DNA of 64,000 nt, taken from assembly GCA_015232355.1 (NCBI GenBank), contig JADFZW010000015.1, positions 62,001 through 126,000 on the forward strand, in the 5' to 3' direction. The position numbers and the translations under genes were made by a program. Source of the DNA: Oligoflexia bacterium. GTDB taxonomy: Bacteria; Bdellovibrionota; Bacteriovoracia; Bacteriovoracales; Bacteriovoracaceae. The notes beneath the pieces were generated by a model. The model made no database searches. It was not told the DNA's origin and was given only the letters and a program-made list of their open reading frames with translations. Positions 25,173 through 33,468 of this stretch are shown here, piece after piece (position 1 is the first letter of the stretch; the number at the start of each line of letters is the position of its first letter).

Positions 25173-26447
25173 ATGACAATTATATTTTTAAATATAAAAA
25201 AAATATGTTTATTTTATTTGATATTCAGTTCAATCATTTTATTTTCCCATGCAGAGGAGAAGAGCAGCTGTTCTGATGGACATCTTGTGATTGGTGATTT
25301 GCACGGGAGTATCGGTGGTCTAATCAAGAGTTTAAGGGAAGCAAATTTAGTAGATGATAATGGTGATTGGATTGGTAAAAAAGATACTTGCTTGGTAATC
25401 CTTGGAGATATGATTGATAGAGGAAAACACAGCATACAAACCTATGCTTATATTCAAAAATTGCGAAAAGAAGCAAAAAAAGGATCAAAAAAAGGCAAAG
25501 TTATTCCACTTCTAGGAAATCATGAATTAACTATTTTGCAAAATAATATAGATTTGGCAATAAAAAATGGTGCATGTTTTTGGCTTGAAAATAAGAGAGA
25601 TAGAGATGAGTGTTTGCTTTTAAAAAATGTATTAAATAGTTCTACAATTATTTCTTTATCCGAATCAGACCAGAGATATAGAGATAAACTCAATGAAAAA
25701 TTTCAAATTTTTCGTCAGCAAATACAAAATGATATTTTAGAGGGAGACCTATTTCCAATTTACACAACTTCTGATGGGATAGTGATGACTCATGCGGGAG
25801 TATCAAATGAGATAGCTAAAGAATATCTTATAAATAATAATGATGACGATTATTTTGAAAACAACAAAAAAATTGATTCGCAAAAATTTAATGATTGGAT
25901 AACTAGAAATTTTTATAAAGGTTTTGAAGAGGATGATTATTCAAATTCAATATTTGGACACAATGGAATTTTTTATTTTCGATCGCAAGAGAATAATGCA
26001 AATTTTTTAAATGATTATTGTAGTGATTTTTCCCAATTTAAGGGACATGATATCCAAGATGAATTACATCAAGATTATTTTCCAAAGTCATCTTCGGATT
26101 TACAAAAATACATATGCTTTATGGATATTGGCCAATTTGTAAATAAAACCAAAGGAAGTGCATACATTACAAGTAAAGGTAAGGTGATGCTAATTTCATT
26201 ATTAGATTTATCCAAAGAGAGGGCCTTAGAGTATTCAAAAATAAAAAAGAAAATTTTGAAAAAAGATGAGATAAAAAAATTCTTATCAAGACCATCAATA
26301 AAAATAGTATCGTCACCGCCGCCACCTTATCCTCCACTACCAGAAAAAGAAGATAATAATATTTGCAAAACCACAGAGGTGAAAGAGGTAATATATGACA
26401 CAGGACCGCTATTAGATTTAAGTGATTTATTAAATGAAATGAAATGA
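25173..26447 (+). CDS. Secreted PPP-family (Shewanella-like) protein phosphatase
   Basis: A 424-residue exported protein with a signal peptide (about 1-27, FSHA-EEK). It has the PPP-family signature set GDLHG (41-45), GDMIDRG (78-84), GNHE (115-118), a later THAGVS and FGHNG. These residues build the dimetal site of Ser/Thr phosphatases and of the related Shewanella-like phosphatases. A proline-rich stretch follows near 385-395 and the C-terminus is acidic. The location outside the cytoplasm is unusual for a protein phosphatase. It appears to be a single gene. Confidence 0.82.
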   Translation: MTIIFLNIKKICLFYLIFSSIILFSHAEEKSSCSDGHLVIGDLHGSIGGLIKSLREANLVDDNGDWIGKKDTCLVILGDMIDRGKHSIQTYAYIQKLRKEAKKGSKKGKVIPLLGNHELTILQNNIDLAIKNGACFWLENKRDRDECLLLKNVLNSSTIISLSESDQRYRDKLNEKFQIFRQQIQNDILEGDLFPIYTTSDGIVMTHAGVSNEIAKEYLINNNDDDYFENNKKIDSQKFNDWITRNFYKGFEEDDYSNSIFGHNGIFYFRSQENNANFLNDYCSDFSQFKGHDIQDELHQDYFPKSSSDLQKYICFMDIGQFVNKTKGSAYITSKGKVMLISLLDLSKERALEYSKIKKKILKKDEIKKFLSRPSIKIVSSPPPPYPPLPEKEDNNICKTTEVKEVIYDTGPLLDLSDLLNEMK

Positions 26448-26639
26448 AATAAAATAAAGTTTATTTGCTTATTTAGATGTTTTAACTAATGTAATTAGGT
26501 AAAAATTACAAACCAAAGTACACACAAACTAACAAATTATTACTTTAAAAAATACTACTCCTAAAATTAAAGTTATTTCTAATTTTCCCGAAATCAATTG
26601 TAAAGAAAGAGATAAATTTTCTTTTAAATTACTAGAAGT

Positions 26640-26670
26640 GTTCCAATATTTTCTTATATTTTTTTGGAAC
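26640..26670. promoter_or_regulatory. Inverted repeat in the leader of the papain-like protease gene
   Basis: GTTCCAA (26640-26646) and TTGGAAC (26664-26670) form a perfect 7-bp inverted repeat, 29 bp before the ATG at 26700. It could be an operator or a leader hairpin. The rest of 26448-26699 is AT-rich with no gene seen. Confidence 0.35.
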
Positions 26671-26699
26671 AATAACAAAAAGTAACGAGGGAGGGGAAA

Positions 26700-28007
26700 A
26701 TGAAAACGAGAGCATCTAAGCGTATTTTGACTTTAAGTTTTATGGCCATGTTTCTGTTGGTTTTTACTATGAGTTCTGCTTTAAGTATTTTAAGTATGAA
26801 CAACAGCTATAGTAGTGAAAATCAAAATGAAACATATCCTGTGATTACTGATAAGTTTAGTGATCAAAAAAAAATTGAAGATAAAAAATTATTTATTAAA
26901 GAAACAAAAGCAAACAAAGTGCAATTGTTTTTAATTGATAGTAATAACAAAAAACATTTGATTACAATGATGCCAGGATATAGTGTTGAATTTAGAAATG
27001 ATAATCTTTATTGGATTGAACAAGATGTAATAATTGGAGGAAAGGATTCTAACGTAATTCATATGTGTGATGGTTATTTTCATGATGAGTGCGAACTCTT
27101 TATAATACGTAAAGGAAATAGTATTGAATCACCTTATGTTGCCACTATAAAGGTTGTAGATGAGTCTGCTCCACCAAGAGATGATTCGCAAAAAGATTTA
27201 GATGTATCAAAAGAGGAACATCAAGAGCAATATCATCAACATTTAAATCAAAAAGCAACATTACCTACAAGTTTTAATGATATAATCCAATATGTGATTC
27301 CTGTTCCAGATCAATTTGATGCTGGTTCATGTGCCTTTATGTCTTCAACTGTAATAATGGAAATCTTAGCAAACAAATCTGAAAATATTCAAAATCCAAC
27401 ATCAAATAGTAAGTATGATTTATCGGAAAGATTTACTATGAATTATGAGTATTATTATACCACACCATCAGTTAAAAAATTTTTAAGAGATTTACCACTT
27501 ACCTTTAATGATGCTAGAGGAAGTGTGCCCATTGGAATTTTTCCCTTTAAGATGAGTAATGGCAGTACATATATCAATTGGGATAATGCCATTAAAGCTT
27601 CTATTTTAAAACAAAGGATGACCTTACCTAAAATTAGCAAATTTAGTATTTTTTATGATTCTAGATTAGATACCCAAGGATATCATGTTAATGGTAGAAT
27701 GAAACAAGCACATATTGATCAAATGAAGGCAGAATTAGTTGAACATCAATCTCCGATTTTTTATGTCTATTATCCAACAGGAAGTTCTTGGTGGCATGCA
27801 GTTGCTATAATCGGATATGACGATACAAAGGGAAATTTTATAGCGATTGATTCTTCATTTGGAAATAAGACTACAGATTTATATTATTATGGACGTACTA
27901 CAAGTACTGCTAAAGGGTATCCTAGATTAAAAGATACAGTAAAGTATCTTAGTTATAAATCAGTTCTTAAGTATGGAATTGCAGCGACATTGTATTATTT
28001 AGAATAA
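26700..28007 (+). CDS. Exported papain-like (C1-family) cysteine peptidase
   Basis: A 435-residue protein with an N-terminal hydrophobic signal (about 9-32). The core has an oxyanion Gln and nucleophile in DQFDAGSCAF (Cys211), a catalytic-histidine motif HAVAIIGYDD (His366) and a third residue in AIDSSFG (Asp384, where papain has Asn). This is the C1 arrangement. The N-terminal 190 residues may be a pro-region or a separate beta domain. A GGAGGGG ribosome site lies 6 nt before the ATG. The substrate is unknown; an extracellular or periplasmic role is inferred. Confidence 0.75.
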   Translation: MKTRASKRILTLSFMAMFLLVFTMSSALSILSMNNSYSSENQNETYPVITDKFSDQKKIEDKKLFIKETKANKVQLFLIDSNNKKHLITMMPGYSVEFRNDNLYWIEQDVIIGGKDSNVIHMCDGYFHDECELFIIRKGNSIESPYVATIKVVDESAPPRDDSQKDLDVSKEEHQEQYHQHLNQKATLPTSFNDIIQYVIPVPDQFDAGSCAFMSSTVIMEILANKSENIQNPTSNSKYDLSERFTMNYEYYYTTPSVKKFLRDLPLTFNDARGSVPIGIFPFKMSNGSTYINWDNAIKASILKQRMTLPKISKFSIFYDSRLDTQGYHVNGRMKQAHIDQMKAELVEHQSPIFYVYYPTGSSWWHAVAIIGYDDTKGNFIAIDSSFGNKTTDLYYYGRTTSTAKGYPRLKDTVKYLSYKSVLKYGIAATLYYLE

Positions 28008-28035
28008 GAATGATAAAATAAGAAATAAGTGTGAT

Positions 28036-28209
28036 ATGATAAAAAAATGTAGCAAACACAAAAAATTTACAAAAGATTGTCTTGAATGTCTTAATTATTA
28101 TTTTTTGAAACCAAAAGTACGTATGCCAATTAAAGCAACTAAGATAATTAAGGATAAGAAGACGTATACTAGGAAAAAGAGAATAAAAAGTGAAGTTGAA
28201 GATATTTGA
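28036..28209 (+). CDS. Small Lys-rich protein with zinc-knuckle-like Cys/His motif
   Basis: A 57-residue frame with C-x2-H-x6-C-x2-C (Cys5, His8, Cys15, Cys18), which suits a single zinc site, followed by a strongly basic tail. It lies 28 bp after the protease gene and 26 bp before the DUF2227-like gene, so it may be co-transcribed. No clear ribosome site is seen. The cysteine spacing and basic tail support a real gene; its role, perhaps nucleic-acid binding, is inference. Confidence 0.5.
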   Translation: MIKKCSKHKKFTKDCLECLNYYFLKPKVRMPIKATKIIKDKKTYTRKKRIKSEVEDI

Positions 28210-28235
28210 TGATTTAATAATTTAATGATTTGAAT

Positions 28236-28775
28236 ATGCCAAAAGAAAAAACACATATAAAGTTTAATCTATTAATTGGAATGCCTTTGGGCATCTTGAT
28301 TGTTAGCTGTGTTTATTTATTGTTTTATAAAAGTATTCCTAATATAAATATAATTGCTATATTTACTTTAGCACTTCTTTTTAATACCTTTATTTTAAAT
28401 CCCGATTTAGATATGGCCAATTATCACAAATTAAGATCATTAAAGGGTTTTATATTACTTCCATTTTTTCCCTATTCTTTGATTTTTAAACATAGAGGAA
28501 TTAGTCACTCTATTTTTTTTGGATCAATTACACGAATTGTATATCTTATCATACTTGTTTTTGTTGGGTACGAGATAGTATTTTTTTACCAACAAGAGAG
28601 TTGGCCATCAATTTCTCAAATGAGAAGTCATATTGATATAATATTTTCTCTTTCATATAATCCCATAAAAGAAAATATTGCTAATATTTTATTGGTGATA
28701 GTTACACTCTGGTATGGGGACCTCTTGCATATTCTATTGGATCATAAAAGGAAATCTTTAATGCTATCTTTTTAG
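28236..28775 (+). CDS. DUF2227-like putative metal-binding membrane protein
   Basis: About 179 residues from the ATG at 28236 (an in-frame TTG lies two codons earlier). It has three or four hydrophobic segments and conserved metal-ligand-like motifs: KTHIKFN near the N-terminus, NPDLDMANYHKLRS, HRGISHS and GDLLHILLDH. This set matches the DUF2227/YdjM-like membrane proteins annotated as metal-binding or metal-dependent hydrolases. No function is established. It precedes the DUF374 acyltransferase by 62 bp. Confidence 0.7.
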   Translation: MPKEKTHIKFNLLIGMPLGILIVSCVYLLFYKSIPNINIIAIFTLALLFNTFILNPDLDMANYHKLRSLKGFILLPFFPYSLIFKHRGISHSIFFGSITRIVYLIILVFVGYEIVFFYQQESWPSISQMRSHIDIIFSLSYNPIKENIANILLVIVTLWYGDLLHILLDHKRKSLMLSF

Positions 28776-28810
28776 AGTTTTTTAAAATAAGATAAGATAT
28801 TTTGACTCTA
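28773..28810 (+). terminator. Weak stem-loop between membrane protein and acyltransferase genes
   Basis: TAGAGT/ACTCTA (28773-28778, 28805-28810) and inner AAAATA/TATTTT (28784-28789, 28798-28803) form an interrupted stem. It is AT-rich with only a short T-run after it, so it may only attenuate. Confidence 0.3.
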
Positions 28811-28837
28811 TTTAAGTTAAGGGCCTAAGGTAAACTA

Positions 28838-29488
28838 ATGGAAAAATTTATTGGTTATTTGATTCTAGCTACGATTTATATAATTCGACCTACATATCGT
28901 TTTATTTATACAGGAACTGAGAATAAGACTGATGCCCAAAGTAGCGGTCATTTGGGTGGTTATGCAGTTGCATTTCTTCATGAAAATTTATTTGGAATAG
29001 GAGTAGGTCATCGTGGTCAGAAATACTCCATAATGGTTAGTTCATCCAAAGATGGCGAGATAGCTTCTACTGTTGCTCGAGGATTTGGTTTCGTGCCAGT
29101 TAGAGGTAGTTCTACTAGAGGTGGTAAAAAGGCCAAAGATGAGATGCTAGCTCTTTTAAAAAATGGTGTGCCGGCGGCACTGACTGTTGATGGACCGAAG
29201 GGACCACGAAGAGTTTGTAGAGCAGGAATTATTGATTTAGCTTTCAAAGCGAAGGTAAGTATTCTTCCTATGATTGCTGTCGCTAGCAGTACTTGGATTT
29301 TTCATAAAAGCTGGGATAAATTTAAATTTCCTAAACCATTTTCTACAATAATAATTCGTTATGGAAAACCATTAAATGTATCGGCATTGTCTGATGTAAA
29401 CACACAGTACGATACTTATCAACGAAGAGTGATTGAAGAATTAGAAGATGCAGAAAAAAAAGCATTTAATGATTTAAAATGCTTTTGA
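28838..29488 (+). CDS. DUF374 lysophospholipid acyltransferase-like protein
   Basis: A 216-residue membrane-associated protein. An N-terminal hydrophobic stretch is followed by DGEIASTVARGFGFVPVRGSS, GGKKAKDEML and VDGPKGPRR, the hallmark of DUF374 (relatives of PlsC/LpxL-type acyltransferases). A histidine (FLHENLF) precedes an SSKDGE segment, in place of the usual HxxxxD. The likely role is acyl transfer to a lipid, possibly the lipid A or phospholipid pathway; the substrate is not known. An AAGG lies 7 nt before the ATG. Confidence 0.85.
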   Translation: MEKFIGYLILATIYIIRPTYRFIYTGTENKTDAQSSGHLGGYAVAFLHENLFGIGVGHRGQKYSIMVSSSKDGEIASTVARGFGFVPVRGSSTRGGKKAKDEMLALLKNGVPAALTVDGPKGPRRVCRAGIIDLAFKAKVSILPMIAVASSTWIFHKSWDKFKFPKPFSTIIIRYGKPLNVSALSDVNTQYDTYQRRVIEELEDAEKKAFNDLKCF

Positions 29489-29514
29489 TCAGAACATTTT
29501 AGTTTTATCCGTAT

Positions 29515-30864
29515 TTAATCTAGCGCTATTGAATTTAATAGTTTTCGAACAGGTCTTTCATTTTTTGTGATTGCTAAGCTCCAAATTGGTTCTTTAAAAC
29601 GTAAATAATCATCCATATGTTTTATGAAATCAAGTAAAGAATCATTATTAAAAAAAGATGTCATGCCTGGATGTTTTGAAATTTGTTGTTCGCGATCTTC
29701 TGGCCTAAAAAGTCCTTCTGATAATTCCCTAAAGTTAACTAGTGCTCTGAAAAGATTAAGAACTGTTCTTTCATCTAATTTATTTAAAGTGTCGTAAAAT
29801 TCTGAGAAATATGTTGCTAAAACAACAACTAAAAATCTTTTATATTCATCTTCATTTCCATTGTAATAACTTGACTGAAAAAATAACTTCTTTAGAATTG
29901 ATTTTAATTTTCTTGGATTATATGGGAGTATTTGAAAGGTGAATTTCAATTTTTGAATGTGCGAGTTATCGTTAAATATTTCCAAGAGAAAACGATCTAG
30001 AAGTTCATGATAATAAGCTTCTTTGTATTGAAAATAAAATTCATAAGGAAATATTTTTTCAAGGTATGAATTACCGAATTGTTTTCGATAAGAATAATAG
30101 GTATCAATTGATTCTTTAACAACGTCTTTGTCCATACCAATAATATAAACTATGTTATCAGCTGTGAGAGTATTTTTTATAGTTTCAAGAATATAGATAA
30201 CATTTTGCGAATGGCATCTGTCGAGATCATCAATAAAGATCAGCAATTTTTTTCCATTTAAATTTATCTTTAAAACCTCATTGAATTTATTTCTAAAATT
30301 ATCGATTTGATTTATCCAATCACTGTATTCATCTTTTGATGATTTTAGTAGAGTATCTATTTCTGAGACAGACATCTTCATAAACGTTTGAATGTAAGAG
30401 TGAATGAGGGAGATATCTTTTACGTGTGCTTTTAAAGATAGTTCGATCTTATTTAAAAAACTTATGGCCATATTGATGGGTTTATTTTCATATTGCCAAG
30501 AATCGAACCAGCAAGTTATAATCTCTTTGTCGTTTTGAAAATGTTCATACAACATTGTCATAATGCTTGTCTTGCCACTTCCCCAGGGAGCATAGATTGC
30601 AATATTTCCGGAAAATAAATCCTCATTCTTTAAAAGATTTATCACATTGGTAATTATAGAGGTAATTTCATTTCCACCAAGACAATCTGAATCTTTATTA
30701 ATGGATTTATCTTGAAGAATATAACTTAGTAAATCCTTGCGAGAAATGTTTTTAATCTTATCAATCTTATCGTTCTTATCGTTCTTATCGTTCTTATCGT
30801 TCTTATCGTTCTTATCGTTCTTATCGTTCTTATTCTTTACATTGCTATCTTCATTCATAACCAT
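29515..30864 (-). CDS. KAP-family P-loop NTPase
   Basis: A 449-residue ATPase. Walker A is APWGSGKTS (92-100); the KAP-type Walker B is LLIFIDDLDRCHSQNV (about 208-222), followed by YIIGMDKDVV and a C-terminal helical region. KAP NTPases include PifA, which excludes phage T7, and are often membrane-associated; no transmembrane insert is visible here. The N-terminal 40 residues are mostly an Asn-Asp-Lys tripeptide repeat. A GGGGG lies about 8 nt before the ATG. It appears to be a single gene with no obvious partner. Confidence 0.88.
   Translation of the reverse strand: MVMNEDSNVKNKNDKNDKNDKNDKNDKNDKNDKIDKIKNISRKDLLSYILQDKSINKDSDCLGGNEITSIITNVINLLKNEDLFSGNIAIYAPWGSGKTSIMTMLYEHFQNDKEIITCWFDSWQYENKPINMAISFLNKIELSLKAHVKDISLIHSYIQTFMKMSVSEIDTLLKSSKDEYSDWINQIDNFRNKFNEVLKINLNGKKLLIFIDDLDRCHSQNVIYILETIKNTLTADNIVYIIGMDKDVVKESIDTYYSYRKQFGNSYLEKIFPYEFYFQYKEAYYHELLDRFLLEIFNDNSHIQKLKFTFQILPYNPRKLKSILKKLFFQSSYYNGNEDEYKRFLVVVLATYFSEFYDTLNKLDERTVLNLFRALVNFRELSEGLFRPEDREQQISKHPGMTSFFNNDSLLDFIKHMDDYLRFKEPIWSLAITKNERPVRKLLNSIALD
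30766..30834. repeat. In-frame 9-bp tandem repeat in the KAP NTPase gene
   Basis: About seven copies of a 9-bp unit (cttatcgtt on the plus strand) encode Asn-Asp-Lys repeats at the N-terminus of the KAP NTPase. Copy-number change in steps of 9 bp would keep the frame. Confidence 0.9.
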
Positions 30865-30916
30865 AACATTTCCCCCTACAAAAAGCTTATACCATTAACC
30901 ATTATAGCACAAAAAA

Positions 30917-32137
30917 TCAGATGCTTAATCCAATATTTAAATGATAATGAAAGCTTTTATCATTAATGTTTCTGGCCAAATCTATAATAATGGCGGGAAT
31001 TGAAATTTTTTTAAAATAGTATCTTGCTCCTATTCCAACGGTGTGTTCACTTAATTTTTTTCCATTTAAGATTGTTTTGATAAGTTTTATTTCATTCCAT
31101 TCATAGAATGGTGATAGAAAAATTCGATTGCTTAGATATTGTTGATATTGGGCCATAAATCCATAGCTGTATTGAGATGGAGTAGATGATCTGTCATATC
31201 CTCTGTAACCATCTTGTCCTCCCAAAAGTTTAGTGGCCAAGTACATATCATCATTTGAGTAATGGCCAAATACATTTAGATTGATAAAATTACTTCCTGT
31301 TGGAAAACAATTGTCAATCCATCCTTCATGAAGATAAACATTTTTACCGCTTTTATCTCGAAGTACACTAAAGTTATATGTTGTTACTGTTCCGTCATAT
31401 TGAATATCTAGAGTTTGGTATGCATTGAGGTGATGTCTAAAGAATAGTCCAGTTCCCTCTTCAAAAAATAATTGCTGGCCATCAGTAGAATAGATTTCTT
31501 TTTTTATATATAGAGGACCACCTTTGAAAACTTGATTTTTATAAAGGTAATTTGGAGTAAAAAGAATTGTAAAAAATCGCGATTCAAAACTGTTTTCAAG
31601 GTTTTGTCTTCTTTTAAATTGTACTAAATCAGATTTTTTAAATAAAAGTATTTTAAAGCCCGTGGCAGTTGTAAAAAAAGTTTCATCTTGGTAATAGAGA
31701 AGAGCATTTAGTCCAGAGTTGGTTGCTGCTGCTCCAATAGCGATAGTTCCCATAGATCCTAAAAAATTGTTATCATATATCAACCCGCCTCGATAATAGT
31801 AATTTCCGGATTGGGTTATCATTGGAACTGGAAATAGTGACCATTTATCTTCAATATCTAGGTGCAAAATGCCATTTGTGAATTCAATCTTTAGAAGATT
31901 AAATTGATGATGACGACGTAAATTCTCTTCTATAATTTTTAGCTTAGTATCATCGATGTCATCGCCAATTGAAACTCCAGAATTTATTAAAATAGCTTTC
32001 GGTGTGGTTTTATGATTACCAGTTACCTCTATTTTTTTTAGTACTTCAGCTGAGACAGAGGTAAAGATGCCAAACAAGATACCAAACAATAAGAATAGAG
32101 ATATAAAAAAGATGAATTTAAAATTCTTTATCCACAT
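30917..32137 (-). CDS. POTRA-containing BamA/TamA-like outer-membrane protein
   Basis: A 406-residue protein with a signal peptide (about 1-31, SVSA-EVL). It has one POTRA-like domain (LKKIEVTGNHKTTPKAIL ... RRHHQFNLLKIEF, about 34-105) and then a beta-barrel region of about 300 residues containing GGQDGYRGYDRS, comparable to the (V/I)RG(F/Y) motif of Omp85 proteins. The single POTRA and the short length point to a small Omp85/surface-antigen family member rather than BamA itself. The role, in outer-membrane protein insertion or export, is inferred. It lies divergent to the gene at 32381, with 243 bp between. Confidence 0.78.
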   Translation of the reverse strand: MWIKNFKFIFFISLFLLFGILFGIFTSVSAEVLKKIEVTGNHKTTPKAILINSGVSIGDDIDDTKLKIIEENLRRHHQFNLLKIEFTNGILHLDIEDKWSLFPVPMITQSGNYYYRGGLIYDNNFLGSMGTIAIGAAATNSGLNALLYYQDETFFTTATGFKILLFKKSDLVQFKRRQNLENSFESRFFTILFTPNYLYKNQVFKGGPLYIKKEIYSTDGQQLFFEEGTGLFFRHHLNAYQTLDIQYDGTVTTYNFSVLRDKSGKNVYLHEGWIDNCFPTGSNFINLNVFGHYSNDDMYLATKLLGGQDGYRGYDRSSTPSQYSYGFMAQYQQYLSNRIFLSPFYEWNEIKLIKTILNGKKLSEHTVGIGARYYFKKISIPAIIIDLARNINDKSFHYHLNIGLSI

Positions 32138-32380
32138 GTCAATTTTTTCCGAAATATTTATAATTGTAATTATAAGTGTAAAAAATGTGATTATTTTTAT
32201 ATCATTTTTCGTTGTTAAATGAATACTGAAATTATAATTTTACCTTTTTTAAGATGAATTACACATTAAGACAAGTTTTTTGAGGAGTTTTATCTTGCAT
32301 TCTTTAACGTCGAGGAGTATCTAAAAAAATTACTATCTTTCAAGTACAATTTAGCAAAATAAAAACAAGGAGAAATCAGA

Positions 32381-33451
32381 ATGAAAAGAAAATTAATCCC
32401 ATCTGTTTTTTTTACCACTTTTTTTCTATTAATAAGTTTTAAATCTATCGCTGCTATTTCCGACTCTAGTATTATTGATGATCAAATTAAAATAAACAAT
32501 CAAAGTTATTTTTCACTTTCTGAGCAAATAGATCGTGAGGAATACCTTAGCTCTTTTTCTAACTCTACATTAGATGAAGAAAGAAATGAATTTGTCGAAT
32601 TAGTTGACAGTGTTCTTCTAGATATTCTTCGATTAAGAGAGAAAATAATAAACAAAGCACAGACAATAGATATTAATAAAAATTTTGTAAACGCTTTAGG
32701 TACTAGGGAAAAATTTGCTACAAATGTAGAAGCAAATCTAAAATTAAAGGGACATAGTGATCATTTTAGAGGAAATGCTAGTGCTAAAGCAGAAGCATTT
32801 ATAATTGGTAAAAAATTAAACTTATTGGCCGGGGAAGCTCAAGTAAAAGCTCCATACAATCCTCAAGATGATAGTACTGCCAATGTAAATTTATATGTTT
32901 TAGGATTCAAAATTTATACTTTGGAAAAATCTAGTGCAGACTTGATTGCTTTTGATCTTTGGAGCAAATCACTTGATTTAAGTTATCCTATTCTATTCAC
33001 AATTGGAGTTATTCCAGTACAGATAAAATTTGGAGTATTGGGAACAGTAGCGCTTGGATTTAGAACAGATGTAGTACCATTTCGTAGTGGTGTTACTTTA
33101 ATTCCAAGAATAAGTGCTAATGCTTATACTCAAGCAGGTGTTGGTGTTCCTGTCTTTAGTGCTGGCGCTGGAACAGATTTATTAATTTTAAAAGATGAAC
33201 TCTATTTACAAACAAAGATTGCTACACTTTATGATAAGGAACAAGATAGACCATATTTTAATGCTAAGTTAAAAGGATATAATAAAATTTCAACGTTAGA
33301 TGGACGTGCATTTTTACTTGTTGATACTTATCTTCCAAGCATAAGTATTATTCCTCTAGAAAAGAAAACTTGGACCCTGGATTTTATTAAGTTAAAAGGA
33401 TTTACGAGAGAAGATCCTATCTTCGAATACAATAGGGATTTTTACCTGTAG
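32381..33451 (+). CDS. Exported beta-rich protein of unknown function
   Basis: A 356-residue protein with a signal peptide (about 1-25, SIAA-ISD). An N-terminal helical part is followed from about 110 by alternating beta-type segments with many lysines, phenylalanines and repeated GxxAxAxA patterns (GNASAKAEAFIIG, FSAGAGTDLLIL). I recognise no family. A GGAG ribosome site lies before the ATG. The next gene starts 17 bp later, so the two exported proteins are likely made together. The beta-sheet content suggests a surface or lipid-contacting protein, which is inference. Confidence 0.6.
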   Translation: MKRKLIPSVFFTTFFLLISFKSIAAISDSSIIDDQIKINNQSYFSLSEQIDREEYLSSFSNSTLDEERNEFVELVDSVLLDILRLREKIINKAQTIDINKNFVNALGTREKFATNVEANLKLKGHSDHFRGNASAKAEAFIIGKKLNLLAGEAQVKAPYNPQDDSTANVNLYVLGFKIYTLEKSSADLIAFDLWSKSLDLSYPILFTIGVIPVQIKFGVLGTVALGFRTDVVPFRSGVTLIPRISANAYTQAGVGVPVFSAGAGTDLLILKDELYLQTKIATLYDKEQDRPYFNAKLKGYNKISTLDGRAFLLVDTYLPSISIIPLEKKTWTLDFIKLKGFTREDPIFEYNRDFYL

Positions 33452-33468
33452 TTCTTCAGTTATAATTT

